Shown: piece by piece, positions 43,483 through 52,400 of the stretch
How positions within the stretch are numbered: position 1 is the first letter of the stretch
How the letters are laid out: each line of letters starts with the position of its first letter
Source: Xanthomonas sp. CFBP 8443
Lineage (GTDB): Bacteria; Pseudomonadota; Gammaproteobacteria; Xanthomonadales; Xanthomonadaceae
Assembly (NCBI RefSeq): GCF_025666195.1
Contig: NZ_CP102592.1
Span: forward strand, 744,001-808,000
Direction: 5' to 3'
DNA: 64,000 nucleotides
The notes under the pieces: model-generated
What the model saw: the letters and a program-made list of their open reading frames with translations, nothing else
Databases searched by the model: none
What the model was told of the DNA's origin: nothing
Position numbers and translations under genes: made by a program

Positions 43483-45075
43483 TCAGCCGTCGCTGGCCTG
43501 CTGCAGCGACGGGGTGCGCCAGCCGGCGCGCACGCCCCAGAAATAGAAGCCCAGCGCGACCACCGCGACGACGGCCAGATCCGGTCCGTAGGACAGGTAG
43601 CCATGCCCGCCGAAGGTGGTGCTGCCGGCCCACGACAGCAGCGCGATGGTCGGCAGGTAGGCGATCAGCCAGCTGGCGCCGCGCAGGTGCTTGCCGAAAT
43701 CCTTCCAGCCCTGGCGGTGCTGGTAGTAGGCGTACACCGGCAGCGCCACCAGCATCAGCACGATGATCTCGCCGGTCAGCGGCCAGCGCGCCCAGTACAG
43801 CAGTTCGGTGGCCAGCACGAAGGCGGTGGCGGCCAGCACCGGCAGGCCGAAGATGCGTAGCGGACGGTGCATCTCCGGCGCGTGGCGGCGCAGCGCCATC
43901 GCGCTGATCGGGCCGGTGAGGTAGGAGATGATCGTGGCCACCGAGATCACCGCCGCCAGCGTGCCCCAGCCGCGGAAGAAGAACAGGAACAGGTAGGACA
44001 CCGCCAGGTTGAAGAACATCGCCGGGCGCGGCACGCCCCAGTGCGGATGCAGCTTGCCCAGCACCGCCGGCAGCGTGCCGTTGCGCTCCATGCCGTAGAT
44101 CATCCGCGCGGTGGTCGCGGTGTAGGTGATGCCGGTGCCGCTGGGGCTGACGAAGGCATCCACGTACAGCAGCATCGCCAGCCAGTGCAGGTTGACGATG
44201 ATCGCCAGCTGCGCGAACGGCGAGCGGAAATCGATGCCGTGCCAGCCGGCCTTGGCCAACAGCTCCGGCGGCACCGCACCGATATAGGCCACCTGCAGGA
44301 TCAGGTAGATCACCGTCGCCAGCGCGATCGACCCCAGCACCGCGAACGGGATGCTGCGCCCCGGATTGCGCGCTTCGCCGGCCAGGTTCACCGGGCTCTG
44401 GAAGCCGTTGAAGCTGAACACGATGCCGGCGGTGGCCACCGCGGTCAGCACCGCGGCGAAATCGATCACATGTGCGCCGCCGTGCAGGCCGACGCTGAAG
44501 TTCTCGCGGTGGAAACCGCTGGCGATCAGCGCGATGCCGGTCAGCGCCGGCACCACCAGCTTGAACACGGTGATCAGGCTGTTGGAGCGCGCGAACAGCT
44601 TCACGCTCCAGAAGTTCAGCAGGAAATACACCAGCACCAGCGCCGCGGCGATGTACAGGCCGGGCACCGACAATTCGCCGGCGCCGCCGGGCTGCTGCAT
44701 GTACAGGTCCTGCGCCCACTGCCACGGCCACGAGGCCATGTACTGCACCGAGGCCTCAGCTTCCACCGGGATCACCGACACGATCGCGATCCAGTTGGCC
44801 CAGCCGGCGATGAAACCGACCAGCGAGCCGTGCGAATAGTGGCTGTAGCGGACCATGCCGCCGGACTCGGGGAACATCGCGCCCAGTTCGGCATAGGCCA
44901 GCGCGATGGTGGTGACGATCGCCGCGCCCAGCAGCCAGGCCCAGACCGCGCCGGGGCCTGCCAGCCCAGCGGCGCGCCAGGCGCCGAACAGCCAGCCGGA
45001 GCCGATGATCGAACCCAGGCCGGTCAGCATCAGGGCGAATGGGCCGACATCGCGGCGCAGGGCGGGTTGGGTCAT
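43483..45075 (-). CDS. APC-superfamily amino acid permease
   Basis: A 530-residue membrane protein with 12 or more helices. The first helix carries the broken GSIIGSGWLFG substrate motif of APC transporters, followed by AELGAMFPESGGMVRYSHY. It likely takes up an amino acid by proton symport; specificity cannot be told. ATG 45075 is preferred: the frame extends back through the heptamer repeat region, which is not coding. Confidence 0.92.
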   Translation of the reverse strand: MTQPALRRDVGPFALMLTGLGSIIGSGWLFGAWRAAGLAGPGAVWAWLLGAAIVTTIALAYAELGAMFPESGGMVRYSHYSHGSLVGFIAGWANWIAIVSVIPVEAEASVQYMASWPWQWAQDLYMQQPGGAGELSVPGLYIAAALVLVYFLLNFWSVKLFARSNSLITVFKLVVPALTGIALIASGFHRENFSVGLHGGAHVIDFAAVLTAVATAGIVFSFNGFQSPVNLAGEARNPGRSIPFAVLGSIALATVIYLILQVAYIGAVPPELLAKAGWHGIDFRSPFAQLAIIVNLHWLAMLLYVDAFVSPSGTGITYTATTARMIYGMERNGTLPAVLGKLHPHWGVPRPAMFFNLAVSYLFLFFFRGWGTLAAVISVATIISYLTGPISAMALRRHAPEMHRPLRIFGLPVLAATAFVLATELLYWARWPLTGEIIVLMLVALPVYAYYQHRQGWKDFGKHLRGASWLIAYLPTIALLSWAGSTTFGGHGYLSYGPDLAVVAVVALGFYFWGVRAGWRTPSLQQASDG

Positions 45076-45146
45076 GAGATGTTCCAGGCGGCGCTTGCTG
45101 CGGGAAACCGCGGATGATCGCAGATGCGGCCGGCTGTCGCACGGCG

Positions 45147-45252
45147 CGGGACTCGGGACTCGGGACTCGGGACTCGAAGAACGGAAGTCGGTAAAGCCCC
45201 GATTCGCGGCATTACGCTTTTCCGAGTCCCGAGTCCCGAGTCCCGAGTCCCG
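45147..45252. repeat. Inverted arrays of four heptamers (30-bp perfect arms)
   Basis: Four copies of GGGACTC at 45148-45175 face four copies of GAGTCCC at 45224-45251. With one flanking base each side the arms are 30 bases, perfect, around a 47-nt loop. It lies in the gap between the divergent permease and dehydroquinase-like genes and would form a long cruciform or an RNA stem. Confidence 0.95.
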
Positions 45253-45354
45253 GCACTTCTTACGCAAGCTTTACGCCGCAACGCCATGCCGCAATGGCGC
45301 GCTTACGCGGCACGCGCCTAGAGTCTGCAACGTCCTTTCCGTTGGATGTCTTCC

Positions 45355-45777
45355 ATGTCGATTCTGCTGATCCAGGGCCCGCACCGTGATGCGCCGGCCA
45401 TTGCCGTTGCGCGGCGCCTGGCTGGCGCGTCCGGTGCGCATGTAGTGCCGGTGGCCTGCGCCGATGCGGCGCAGATCGTGGCGCGGCTGCGGCAGGGCGC
45501 GCACGACGAGACCGAGCTGGTGCTGCTGGATTCCGGCGAGTTGCCGGCCGCGGACCTGGCCGAACACGGCGCGCATCTGCGCGAGGCGCTCGATGCGCTC
45601 GGCCATCCGTACATCGAGATGCACGACGCCAGCGCGCAGGCGCTGGAGCCGCTGCTGCATCCGCGCCACGCGCCGCTGCTGACGGTGATCGCCAACGGCG
45701 CGCTCGCCGACAGCTACGCGATCGCGCTGGGCGTGGCCGCGCGCCGGCTTGGCGCGCGCGCCGCGCTGGCCAACTGA
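45355..45777 (+). CDS. Degenerate type II dehydroquinase-like protein, copy 1
   Basis: A 140-residue protein with the AroQ (DHQase II) fold pattern: SILLIQGP start, VLLDSGELPAADLAEH, PYIEMHDAS and a final IANGALADSYAIALGVAARRL helix. Against the known enzyme the Asn of GPN is His, the Tyr loop is missing and the Asn/His pair of the NxxxxTHTS site is lost; only the EVH-type His remains. It is unlikely to dehydrate 3-dehydroquinate. A second copy follows after 10 bases. The start may be ATG 45346 or 45355. Confidence 0.75.
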   Translation: MSILLIQGPHRDAPAIAVARRLAGASGAHVVPVACADAAQIVARLRQGAHDETELVLLDSGELPAADLAEHGAHLREALDALGHPYIEMHDASAQALEPLLHPRHAPLLTVIANGALADSYAIALGVAARRLGARAALAN

Positions 45778-45787
45778 GGGCGCCGCC

Positions 45788-46237
45788 ATGTCGATCCTGT
45801 TGTTGCGCGGCCCGGACTGCGTGGCCGGCCATCGCGGCCGCCCGGCGCGCATCGCGCCGCCGGTGCTGCGGCAATTGCTCGCGCATGCCGGGCGTGCCGG
45901 CAAGACCCTGGCGGTGCGCGGCTGCGCCAGCGAGGCCGAACTGCTGCAGGCGCTGGCCCAGGCCGATGCGGCGCGGGTGGAGATGCTGCTGCTGGATCCG
46001 GGCGCGTGCTCGGACAGCGCCGCCACCGCCGCCGCGGTCGCGCAACTCGGCCGGCCGTACGTGGAAGTGCACGACGATGCCTGCGACCAGCGCGAACCCT
46101 GCCTGTGCGTGGTCTCGCGGCAGCGCGTGGGACAGGTCGGCGGCTACTGCGCGCAGAGCTACGCGCTGGCCTTGTCGATCGCGCTGGAACACCTGGGCTG
46201 CAACGGCTACGAAGGCGATGTGCACGTCGGCACCTGA
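45788..46237 (+). CDS. Degenerate type II dehydroquinase-like protein, copy 2
   Basis: A 149-residue paralogue of the preceding gene. MSILLLRGPDC replaces GPN by GPD, LLLDPGACSDS replaces the NxxxYTHTS block, PYVEVHDDA keeps the histidine, and GYCAQSYALALSIALEHLG is the closing helix. It has several cysteines absent from copy 1. It begins 10 bases after copy 1, so the two are one operon. The function is unknown. Confidence 0.75.
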   Translation: MSILLLRGPDCVAGHRGRPARIAPPVLRQLLAHAGRAGKTLAVRGCASEAELLQALAQADAARVEMLLLDPGACSDSAATAAAVAQLGRPYVEVHDDACDQREPCLCVVSRQRVGQVGGYCAQSYALALSIALEHLGCNGYEGDVHVGT

Positions 46238-46436
46238 GCCTGCGCGGCACTACCTGGCCGACTACGACGCCTACAGCTACGGCCAGCGCATCGCCTGGGG
46301 CACGCTGGCGCACAGCTGGGAGGACGGCGAGCCGCTGGATCCGGCACGGCTGCTGCAACGGTTGCGCGCGCAGGCCGCGCAGCGGCACGGCGTGGACAGC
46401 GACGACATCCGCATCCGCAGCGTCAGCCGGCTGTAG
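46218..46436 (+). CDS. Small hypothetical protein after the dehydroquinase-like pair
   Basis: A 72-residue reading frame that overlaps the end of the previous gene by 20 bases. The sequence ADYDAYSYGQRIAWGTLAHS and LLQRLRAQAAQRHGVDSDD looks like real protein rather than a shadow frame, and the codon use matches. No family is recognised. Its place suggests a third member of the operon. Confidence 0.55.
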   Translation: MCTSAPEPARHYLADYDAYSYGQRIAWGTLAHSWEDGEPLDPARLLQRLRAQAAQRHGVDSDDIRIRSVSRL

Positions 46437-46700
46437 CGCGCACCGCGCATGCTGGCCAGTCGCGGACAAGGCGCGCCACGGCGTCCGTGTGCTAGCCACG
46501 GTGAAGCGCAGGTGCCGCGCGTGCGGAGCACGCGCTGTGGGCTTCGGTGAGCGAAGCGCGGCCGCCACGGCGTGGCAAGCGAGGCGGTACGCTGGGCGCG
46601 GCGCAGGCGGTATGTCCGTCCACCGATGCATTGGAGCCTCGGCGCACTGGGGCCGCGGTCGCCACGATGAGGTTGGCGAAGTGACGCGATGAGGCGTGGC

Positions 46701-47912
46701 TTACGCGAACAGGGCGGCCAGTCGCGCCACCGCCGCCTCCGACGCGGCACGGTCCGGAGTAGCGTCGGCATTGCCGAAGTCGCCGTCGGCCTGCGCCTGC
46801 ACCAGGATCCCGTCGCGGCGCGGCACCACGTTGAGGTTGTGGCCGCGATAGACCAGCCCGTACGTCACGTCCGACTGCGGCACCAGTCGCGCGGTCTGCC
46901 CGCGCACCGGCACCAGGCTGTCGTCGCCGAGCAGGGCGCGCGCGCCGTAGCCGGTGGCGTTGACCAGGGTCTTCTCGCGCAGCTCGGCGAACTGGCGCGG
47001 GCTTTCGAATTCGCGCGTCTGGATCTCGCCGCCGGCGGCGAGGAAGTCGTCCATCAGCAGCCGCGCATAGGCGCTGATGTTGAACACCAACTGCGTGTAA
47101 CGGCGCACGTGCGCCACCGGGAACGGATGCTGGTTCGCCGCCAGCGGTTGCGAGCGCGGGCCCAGGTCGGCCAGGTACTGCGCCTCGAGCGCTGGATAGT
47201 CGGGTTCGCCGTTGCCGCCATGGCCGCTGGGCTGGTCGAACGGCACGTCCGACAGCACGTAGCCGTCGCGCCACTCGATCGGGTCGCCGGGCAGGCCGAG
47301 CAGGTTCTGGTACATGCCGAACGAAGTGCGTGCCATCTGTTCCCAGCGCCGCCCGAACTCGGGCGTGGCGTAGGCGCTGGTGCACACCCGCGAATCTGGC
47401 GACCACACCCCGGTGGCGAAGGAGGAGCGCACTTCCGGCGGCCGCTCCTTTGCATAGATGCGCACGCGCAGCCCGGCACGCTGCGCGACCAGCGCGGTGG
47501 TCAGGCCGATCGCGCCGCAGCCGATCACCGCCAGCTCGGGCTGGCCGGTGGCGCGCGCCAGCTGCGTGGCGATCGCCGCCGAGCCCCACGACAGCGACCA
47601 GCCGCTGCCGCCGTGGCCGTAGTTGTGGATCACGGTCTTGCGGCCGATGCGCTCGGCCTCGATGCGCGGCCCCTGCGCGCGGAACGGCCGCGTGCACGCG
47701 TGCAGCGCGACGATGCGGTCGGCGCTGGCGCGGATCGGCGCCAATGGCGACGACGGCGCGAACGCGGCGGGAGCGGGCGCCGCCGGCAGGACCGGCAGGG
47801 TCGGCGCTGGTCGCGGCAGCGCGGCGTCGCGCTGCGTACGTGCGAACAAGGGCCCGGCGCCGAGCGTGGCGGCGGCCAGTGCGCCGCTGCGCAGAAAGTG
47901 TCGTCGGTGCAT
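46701..47912 (-). CDS. Tat-exported D-amino-acid-oxidase-like flavoprotein
   Basis: A 403-residue protein. The N-terminus MHRRHFLRSGALAAATLGAG is a twin-arginine signal, implying export folded with its cofactor. The FAD site is VIGCGAIGLTTALVAQRAGL (about 130-150), and the end of the fold (NATGYGARALLGD, GQTARLVPQ, VVPRRDGILVQA) is that of DAO-type oxidases. A substrate cannot be named; D-amino acid is likely from the family. AGGAG lies six bases before ATG 47912. Confidence 0.87.
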   Translation of the reverse strand: MHRRHFLRSGALAAATLGAGPLFARTQRDAALPRPAPTLPVLPAAPAPAAFAPSSPLAPIRASADRIVALHACTRPFRAQGPRIEAERIGRKTVIHNYGHGGSGWSLSWGSAAIATQLARATGQPELAVIGCGAIGLTTALVAQRAGLRVRIYAKERPPEVRSSFATGVWSPDSRVCTSAYATPEFGRRWEQMARTSFGMYQNLLGLPGDPIEWRDGYVLSDVPFDQPSGHGGNGEPDYPALEAQYLADLGPRSQPLAANQHPFPVAHVRRYTQLVFNISAYARLLMDDFLAAGGEIQTREFESPRQFAELREKTLVNATGYGARALLGDDSLVPVRGQTARLVPQSDVTYGLVYRGHNLNVVPRRDGILVQAQADGDFGNADATPDRAASEAAVARLAALFA

Positions 47913-48230
47913 GCCGGGCTCCTGATCGTGACGGCGAAGTTTAAGCGAGCGCGTGCGCTCGCGTCGCCAACACCGCTTGCTTGCGGTATGCGTCCTGCGC
48001 CTGCGCCTGCGCTGGCGCTGGCGCAGGCCTTCGCTGGGCGCAGCCACAGCGACAGGGCAGGCGGTCGCTGTGCAGCACGGCTCGGTCCCGTCGTGCGCTG
48101 CGGTCGCGGGACGCCCCCGAAGCCTCGCCAGCGCCATGTTTCGCTCCGCCGATCCGCTGCCTCGTCCGCGTCGGCGCGGTTTCGTCGCAAGGGGACTGGC
48201 GGCCCGCGCCGCCGCGGCTATGCTCGCCGC
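47913..48230. other. Intergenic region, divergent genes
   Basis: About 318 bases between the flavoprotein and the sensor kinase genes. Apart from the flavoprotein ribosome site I see no operator, repeat or gene. Confidence 0.45.
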
Positions 48231-49547
48231 ATGTCACCGATCCCCGCCGCCATGTTTTCCAGCGTGTCCCTGATCGTCCGCCTGCTGTGCGCCTGGGCGG
48301 CCGCCGTGATCGTCGCCGGCTTCGTCTGGAGCGGCGTGTTCTACGGCATGGAAGACCGGCCCGGCTGGTTCTTCGGCCTGCTGGCGATGCTGCTGATGCT
48401 GTCGGCGCTGGTCGCCGGCATCACCCACCTGCGCCGGGTCTGGTTGATCGCCGGGCGCCTGGACACCGCCAGCCTGTCCAGCCGCCAGCGGCGCCAGATC
48501 GAGATCCCACTGGACACCCGCGAGGCGTTCGCGCTGGTCGATGCGGCGGTGCGCGAACTGCCGCGGGTGGAAGAGATCGAGAGCGCCGCCGACAGCCTGC
48601 AGGTGCGCGCGAAGGTGCGCCGCATCGATCCGTACAACGGCCGCAAGCCGTCGCGCTGGAACCTGGCCGCGCGCTTTGCGGTCAAGCGCAACCAGGTGCT
48701 GGCGACGCTGACCCCCGGCGCCGGCAGCAGCAGCCTGATCCTGTTGCTGGAACCGGACGCCAGCGCCTGGATCGACCTGTTCGCGGTCGACGAGGGCAGC
48801 AACTACGAGAACGCCGAGGCGCTGAGCCGCGCGGTGGCGCGCCGCGTCGCCGAGCTGCGCCGCGACGAACAGGCCGCCGCCGCGCAGGCGGCCACCGCGC
48901 AGGAACTGACCGTGGCGCGGCTCAATCTGCTGCACGCGCAGGTCGAACCGCACTTCCTGTACAACACGCTGGCCAGCGCGCAGGTGCTGGCGCGCACCGA
49001 TCCGCCGCGCGCCGACCTGATGCTCGGCTATCTGATCCAGTACCTGCGCCGCTCGCTGCCCAGCGCCGAAGACGCGCTGAGTTCGCTCGGCGAGGAACTC
49101 GAACGCACCCAGGCCTACTTGGAGATCCTCAAGATCCGCATGGGCGCGCGGCTGCAGCTGGAAGTGCAGGTGCCGGAGGCGATGAAGACCCTGGCGCTGC
49201 CGTCGATGATGCTGCAGACGCTGGTGGAGAACGCGATCAAGCACGGCCTGGAACCCAAGCCCGGCGGCGGCACGGTCTGGATCCTGGCGCGCGCCTTCGA
49301 CGACCATGTCACCATCACCGTCGCCGACGACGGCCTGGGCTTCAACAGCCAGTCCAGCGGTACCGGCATCGGCCTGAAGAACCTGCGCGAGCGCCTGCGC
49401 CTGACCTACGCCGGCGCGGCCACGTTCGCGATCGTGTCCAACTTCCCCAGCGGCGTGGCCGCGACGATCACCTTGCCGTGTCCGCCGCAATGGCAAGCGC
49501 CGTCGCCGGTCCCGCCGCCGCTGCCGGCAGGAGCGCGACATGGTTGA
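48231..49547 (+). CDS. LytS/YehU-type sensor histidine kinase
   Basis: A 438-residue membrane kinase. Two N-terminal helices (about 10-35 and 42-65) flank a very short outer loop, so sensing is probably at or in the membrane. The phospho-acceptor is the histidine of EPHFLYNTLASAQVLA (about 240), the N box is LVENAIKHGL, G boxes are VADDGLGF and GTGIGLKNLRERL: the His_kinase/HATPase_c pair of the LytS class. The response regulator gene overlaps its end by 8 bases. Confidence 0.92.
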   Translation: MSPIPAAMFSSVSLIVRLLCAWAAAVIVAGFVWSGVFYGMEDRPGWFFGLLAMLLMLSALVAGITHLRRVWLIAGRLDTASLSSRQRRQIEIPLDTREAFALVDAAVRELPRVEEIESAADSLQVRAKVRRIDPYNGRKPSRWNLAARFAVKRNQVLATLTPGAGSSSLILLLEPDASAWIDLFAVDEGSNYENAEALSRAVARRVAELRRDEQAAAAQAATAQELTVARLNLLHAQVEPHFLYNTLASAQVLARTDPPRADLMLGYLIQYLRRSLPSAEDALSSLGEELERTQAYLEILKIRMGARLQLEVQVPEAMKTLALPSMMLQTLVENAIKHGLEPKPGGGTVWILARAFDDHVTITVADDGLGFNSQSSGTGIGLKNLRERLRLTYAGAATFAIVSNFPSGVAATITLPCPPQWQAPSPVPPPLPAGARHG

Positions 49548-50307
49548 CGCGATCGTCGCCGAAGACGAGGAACTGCTGCGCACCGCGCTGGTCGCGCTGC
49601 TCGGCGAGGTCTGGCCGCAGCTGCGCATCGTCGCCGAATGCGAGGACGGCGCCAGCGCGCTGGAGCGCCTGGCCGAGCACCAGCCGGATGTGGCCTTCCT
49701 GGACATCCGCATGCCTGGCCTGAGCGGCATCGAGGTGGCGCGCGCGCTGGGCGAGCTGAGCCCGCGCACCCAGGTGGTGTTCGTCACCGCCTACGACCAG
49801 TACGCGATCGACGCGTTCGAACAGGGCGCGGTGGACTACCTGCTCAAGCCGATCGCGCGCGAACGCCTGCTGGCGACCGTGCAGCGGCTGCAGGCGCGAG
49901 CCGCGCAGGGGCCGGACGTGGCAGTGCTGGATGCGTTGCTGCAGCGTCTTGGGCAGCGCCCGCCGTCGCCTTCGGCGCCGCCGCCGCTGGCCTGGATCAC
50001 CGCCAACAGCGGTCGCGAGACGCGGCTGATCCTGCTCGACGACGTGGTCTACTTCCAGGCCGACAACAAGTACACCACGGTGCTGACCCGCGACGGCGAG
50101 GCGTTGTTGCGCACGCCGCTGCGCGAACTGCTGGACGTGCTGGACCCGGCCGCGTTCCGGCAGATCCACCGCTCCACCATCGTCAACCTGAAGGCGGTGG
50201 CCTCGGTGGTCCGCGACGACACCGGCAAGGGCCGGATGAAGCTGCGCCACCGCGACGAAGTGCTGACCGTCAGCCAGCCGTACATGAGTCTGTTCCGCGG
50301 CATGTAA
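49540..50307 (+). CDS. LytTR-family response regulator
   Basis: A 255-residue protein: receiver domain (about 1-120) with acidic pair EDE, phospho-acceptor D in AFLDIRMPGL, T in FVTAYD and K in LLKPI; then a LytTR DNA-binding domain (about 150-250; VVYFQADNKYTTVLTRDG, FRQIHRSTIVNLKAV). It is the partner of the overlapping kinase. LytTR proteins bind direct repeats in the promoters of surface or autolysis genes; no target is visible here. Confidence 0.94.
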   Translation: MVDAIVAEDEELLRTALVALLGEVWPQLRIVAECEDGASALERLAEHQPDVAFLDIRMPGLSGIEVARALGELSPRTQVVFVTAYDQYAIDAFEQGAVDYLLKPIARERLLATVQRLQARAAQGPDVAVLDALLQRLGQRPPSPSAPPPLAWITANSGRETRLILLDDVVYFQADNKYTTVLTRDGEALLRTPLRELLDVLDPAAFRQIHRSTIVNLKAVASVVRDDTGKGRMKLRHRDEVLTVSQPYMSLFRGM

Positions 50308-50349
50308 GCGCCGCCTTCGCTTTTTTCGCACTGGAACAAGGAATCCGCC

Positions 50350-50757
50350 ATGCGTCTGCTCTCCGCGCTGTGGTCGTGCCTGCTCAGCCTCGCCGGCTGC
50401 CAGGGCCACGCCAACCTCGACCTGTCCACCGACGCCCACCGCGAGACCGTGGTGCATACCAGCGAGCGCGGCGTGGCGGTGATCTTCAGCCGCACCACCT
50501 ACCGCGGCGGGCTGGCCACGTTCCGCTGCGTCGACAGCCGCAGCGGGCACTGCCACTACCAGGTCTATGCCGCCTGCGCGGCGCCGGACGCGGCTGCCGG
50601 CAGCGGCACGGCAATGGCGTCGTGCGCGCCGCGCGTGCTGCAGGAGTTCGACCTGCAGGTCGGCCAGCGCCGAGAAATCCCCGGCCTGCCGCGCGACTTC
50701 GGCCAGTGCGTCGCGCCCGAGACCCCGGCGGCGGCGCAGCCGTGCGCGCAGGGCTGA
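50350..50757 (+). CDS. Small cysteine-rich lipoprotein
   Basis: A 135-residue protein with signal peptide and lipobox LAGC (residue 17). The mature part has six more cysteines, likely in disulfides, and a VAVIFSRTTYRGGLATFRC strand region. It starts 42 bases after the response regulator and may be part of the same transcript. No family is recognised. Confidence 0.75.
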   Translation: MRLLSALWSCLLSLAGCQGHANLDLSTDAHRETVVHTSERGVAVIFSRTTYRGGLATFRCVDSRSGHCHYQVYAACAAPDAAAGSGTAMASCAPRVLQEFDLQVGQRREIPGLPRDFGQCVAPETPAAAQPCAQG

Positions 50758-51208
50758 GTGGCGACCGGCGTCGAGGGGGCAGTTGCCGATACCGTCGCGG
50801 GTCAGAGTCCGCTCATCAGTCCCGACTGTTTCCAAAGCCGGATAGCTGGATGCTTCGTCGTCGCGGCTGAAGCCGCTCCTACAGGAAGCAAACGGCCGAC
50901 TCGCCAGGCGCACTGTAGGAGCGGCTTCAGCCGCGACAGGTCGCCGAAGTCGCTGCGATGCCTCTTTTTGGGTCCATCCGTCACGATCGCTCCATGAAGC
51001 CCGGCAATCGGACGCTCCGCTCGTCGCGACTGAAGTTGCTCCCACAAGGACTTGCACCAAGCTTGCTGGGTGCACTGTGGGAGGGACTTCAGTCCCGACT
51101 GCTTCCGAAGTCGGATAGCTGGGCGGCTTCGTTCGTCGCGGCTGAAGCCGCTCCTACAGGGAGCAAACGGCCGACTCGCCAGGTGCACTGTAGATACCGT
51201 CTTCCCGT

Positions 51209-52180
51209 CTAACAGGCAATGGCCTTTTGAGGATCGAAGGGCGTGTTTGATTTGAGGACGCCGTAGGCAAGATGCAGCAACTTGCGCATGGCGGCGCAGA
51301 CGATTTGCTTGCCGGCTTTGCCGCGTTCGCGCAGGCGCTGCTTCAGCGCACGGACGACCGGATTGTGGGTCATGGCGACCAGGGCCGGCATGTACAGGCC
51401 CGCGCGCAGCCGCGGGGAGCCGGTGCGGGAGATGCAGACCTGGCCCTGGCGCTTGCCGGACTCCTGCAGCCGGGGGTTGAGCCCGGCAAAGGCGGTCACC
51501 GCCGAGGCGTGGGCGAAGCGCTCCACATTGCCAAGTTCGGCCAGCATCAACGCCGCGCTGGTGTCGGCGATCCCATCGATGCTCACCAGCAGGTCGCGCT
51601 GCCCGCGCAAGGTCGGGTCCTGGTCGATCTGGTCGTCGATGGCCCGTTCAATCTGCGCGATGCGCGCCTGCAACTGGCCGATGTTCTCCAGGAGCGAGTC
51701 GCGCACCACCGGCGCGGCCACGTCCAGGCGGTTGCGCTCCATCTGCAGCATTTGCAGCAGGTCGTCCCGGCGCCGCACCAGCGCCTTGAGCTGCTTGAGC
51801 GCCGGCGGGTCGGGCTGCCAGGGCCGCAGCTGCGCCGCATGGCGCTGGCCGTAGCTGGCGATCAGCTTGGCATCGCTGCGGTCGGTCTTGACCCGGGTCA
51901 GCTGGCTGCGTGCATACAGCGCCATCTGCGCTGGGTTGAGTACGCACACGCGGTAGCCCAACCCATGCACGAACTCGGCTAGCGCCTCGTGGTAGGTGCC
52001 GGTGGCTTCCATCACGATCCAGCTGTCCGCCTGCGCGTGCGTCTGCAGCCACGCGTGCAGGGCCTGGAAGCCCTTCGGATCGTTGGGAAGCTTGGCCTTG
52101 GTGCGGTACTTGCCGTTGGCCAGGTCGATGGCCAGATCGAAACTGCGCTTGGCGACGTCAATGCCGACGACTGGGGACAT
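51209..52180 (-). CDS. IS110-family transposase (RuvC-like DEDD, bridge-RNA type)
   Basis: A 323-residue recombinase. The N-terminal DEDD domain shows VVGIDVAKRSFDLA (first Asp, residue 8), VMEATGTYHEAL (Glu) and KTDRSDAKLIASYG (Asp pair). After a coiled linker the Tnp C-terminal domain (transposase_20) has LLVSIDGIADTSAALMLAELG, TAFAGLNPRLQESGKR and the catalytic serine region of SRTGSPRLRAGLYMPAL. All parts are present and in frame. ATG 52180 is the family's usual start. Confidence 0.96.
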   Translation of the reverse strand: MSPVVGIDVAKRSFDLAIDLANGKYRTKAKLPNDPKGFQALHAWLQTHAQADSWIVMEATGTYHEALAEFVHGLGYRVCVLNPAQMALYARSQLTRVKTDRSDAKLIASYGQRHAAQLRPWQPDPPALKQLKALVRRRDDLLQMLQMERNRLDVAAPVVRDSLLENIGQLQARIAQIERAIDDQIDQDPTLRGQRDLLVSIDGIADTSAALMLAELGNVERFAHASAVTAFAGLNPRLQESGKRQGQVCISRTGSPRLRAGLYMPALVAMTHNPVVRALKQRLRERGKAGKQIVCAAMRKLLHLAYGVLKSNTPFDPQKAIAC

Positions 52181-52214
52181 AAGGACTCCTCCATCGGATG
52201 GGTGATCACGATCA

Positions 52215-52400
52215 TCGCTGCGCCCGGTCCTGCCTTGTGGATGCGAGTTCACGCCAGCGGCGGACTCTGGATACCGTGCGGACACCACAGGGCCAGCAGA
52301 TGGAGGGCGGGAGCCGATCTACAGCACAAGCTCGAAGCTTCAGGAGCGACTGGACTTCCCGCACCTCCCCCGATGATCAGTCGGAAGACATAACGCCTTC
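52215..52400 (-). ncRNA. Candidate bridge RNA of the IS110 element
   Basis: The leader upstream of the transposase, read on the minus strand, has four guide-like segments in the known order. First CGCTCCT (52348-52342), equal to the left target GCCGCTCCT; then, after an AAGCTTCGAGCTT hairpin, CTGTAG (52324-52319), complementary to the right target CTACAG; then ACGGTAT (52277-52271), equal to the left donor end ACGGTAT-CT; then ACAAG (52238-52234), complementary to the right donor end CTTGT. The outer limits are estimates. Function is inferred from the IS110 mechanism. Confidence 0.7.

Noticed and set aside
43867..45117. A 416-codon plus frame opposite the permease gene
   Set aside because: His/Arg/Gln-rich antisense noise; the permease on the other strand has clear membrane helices.
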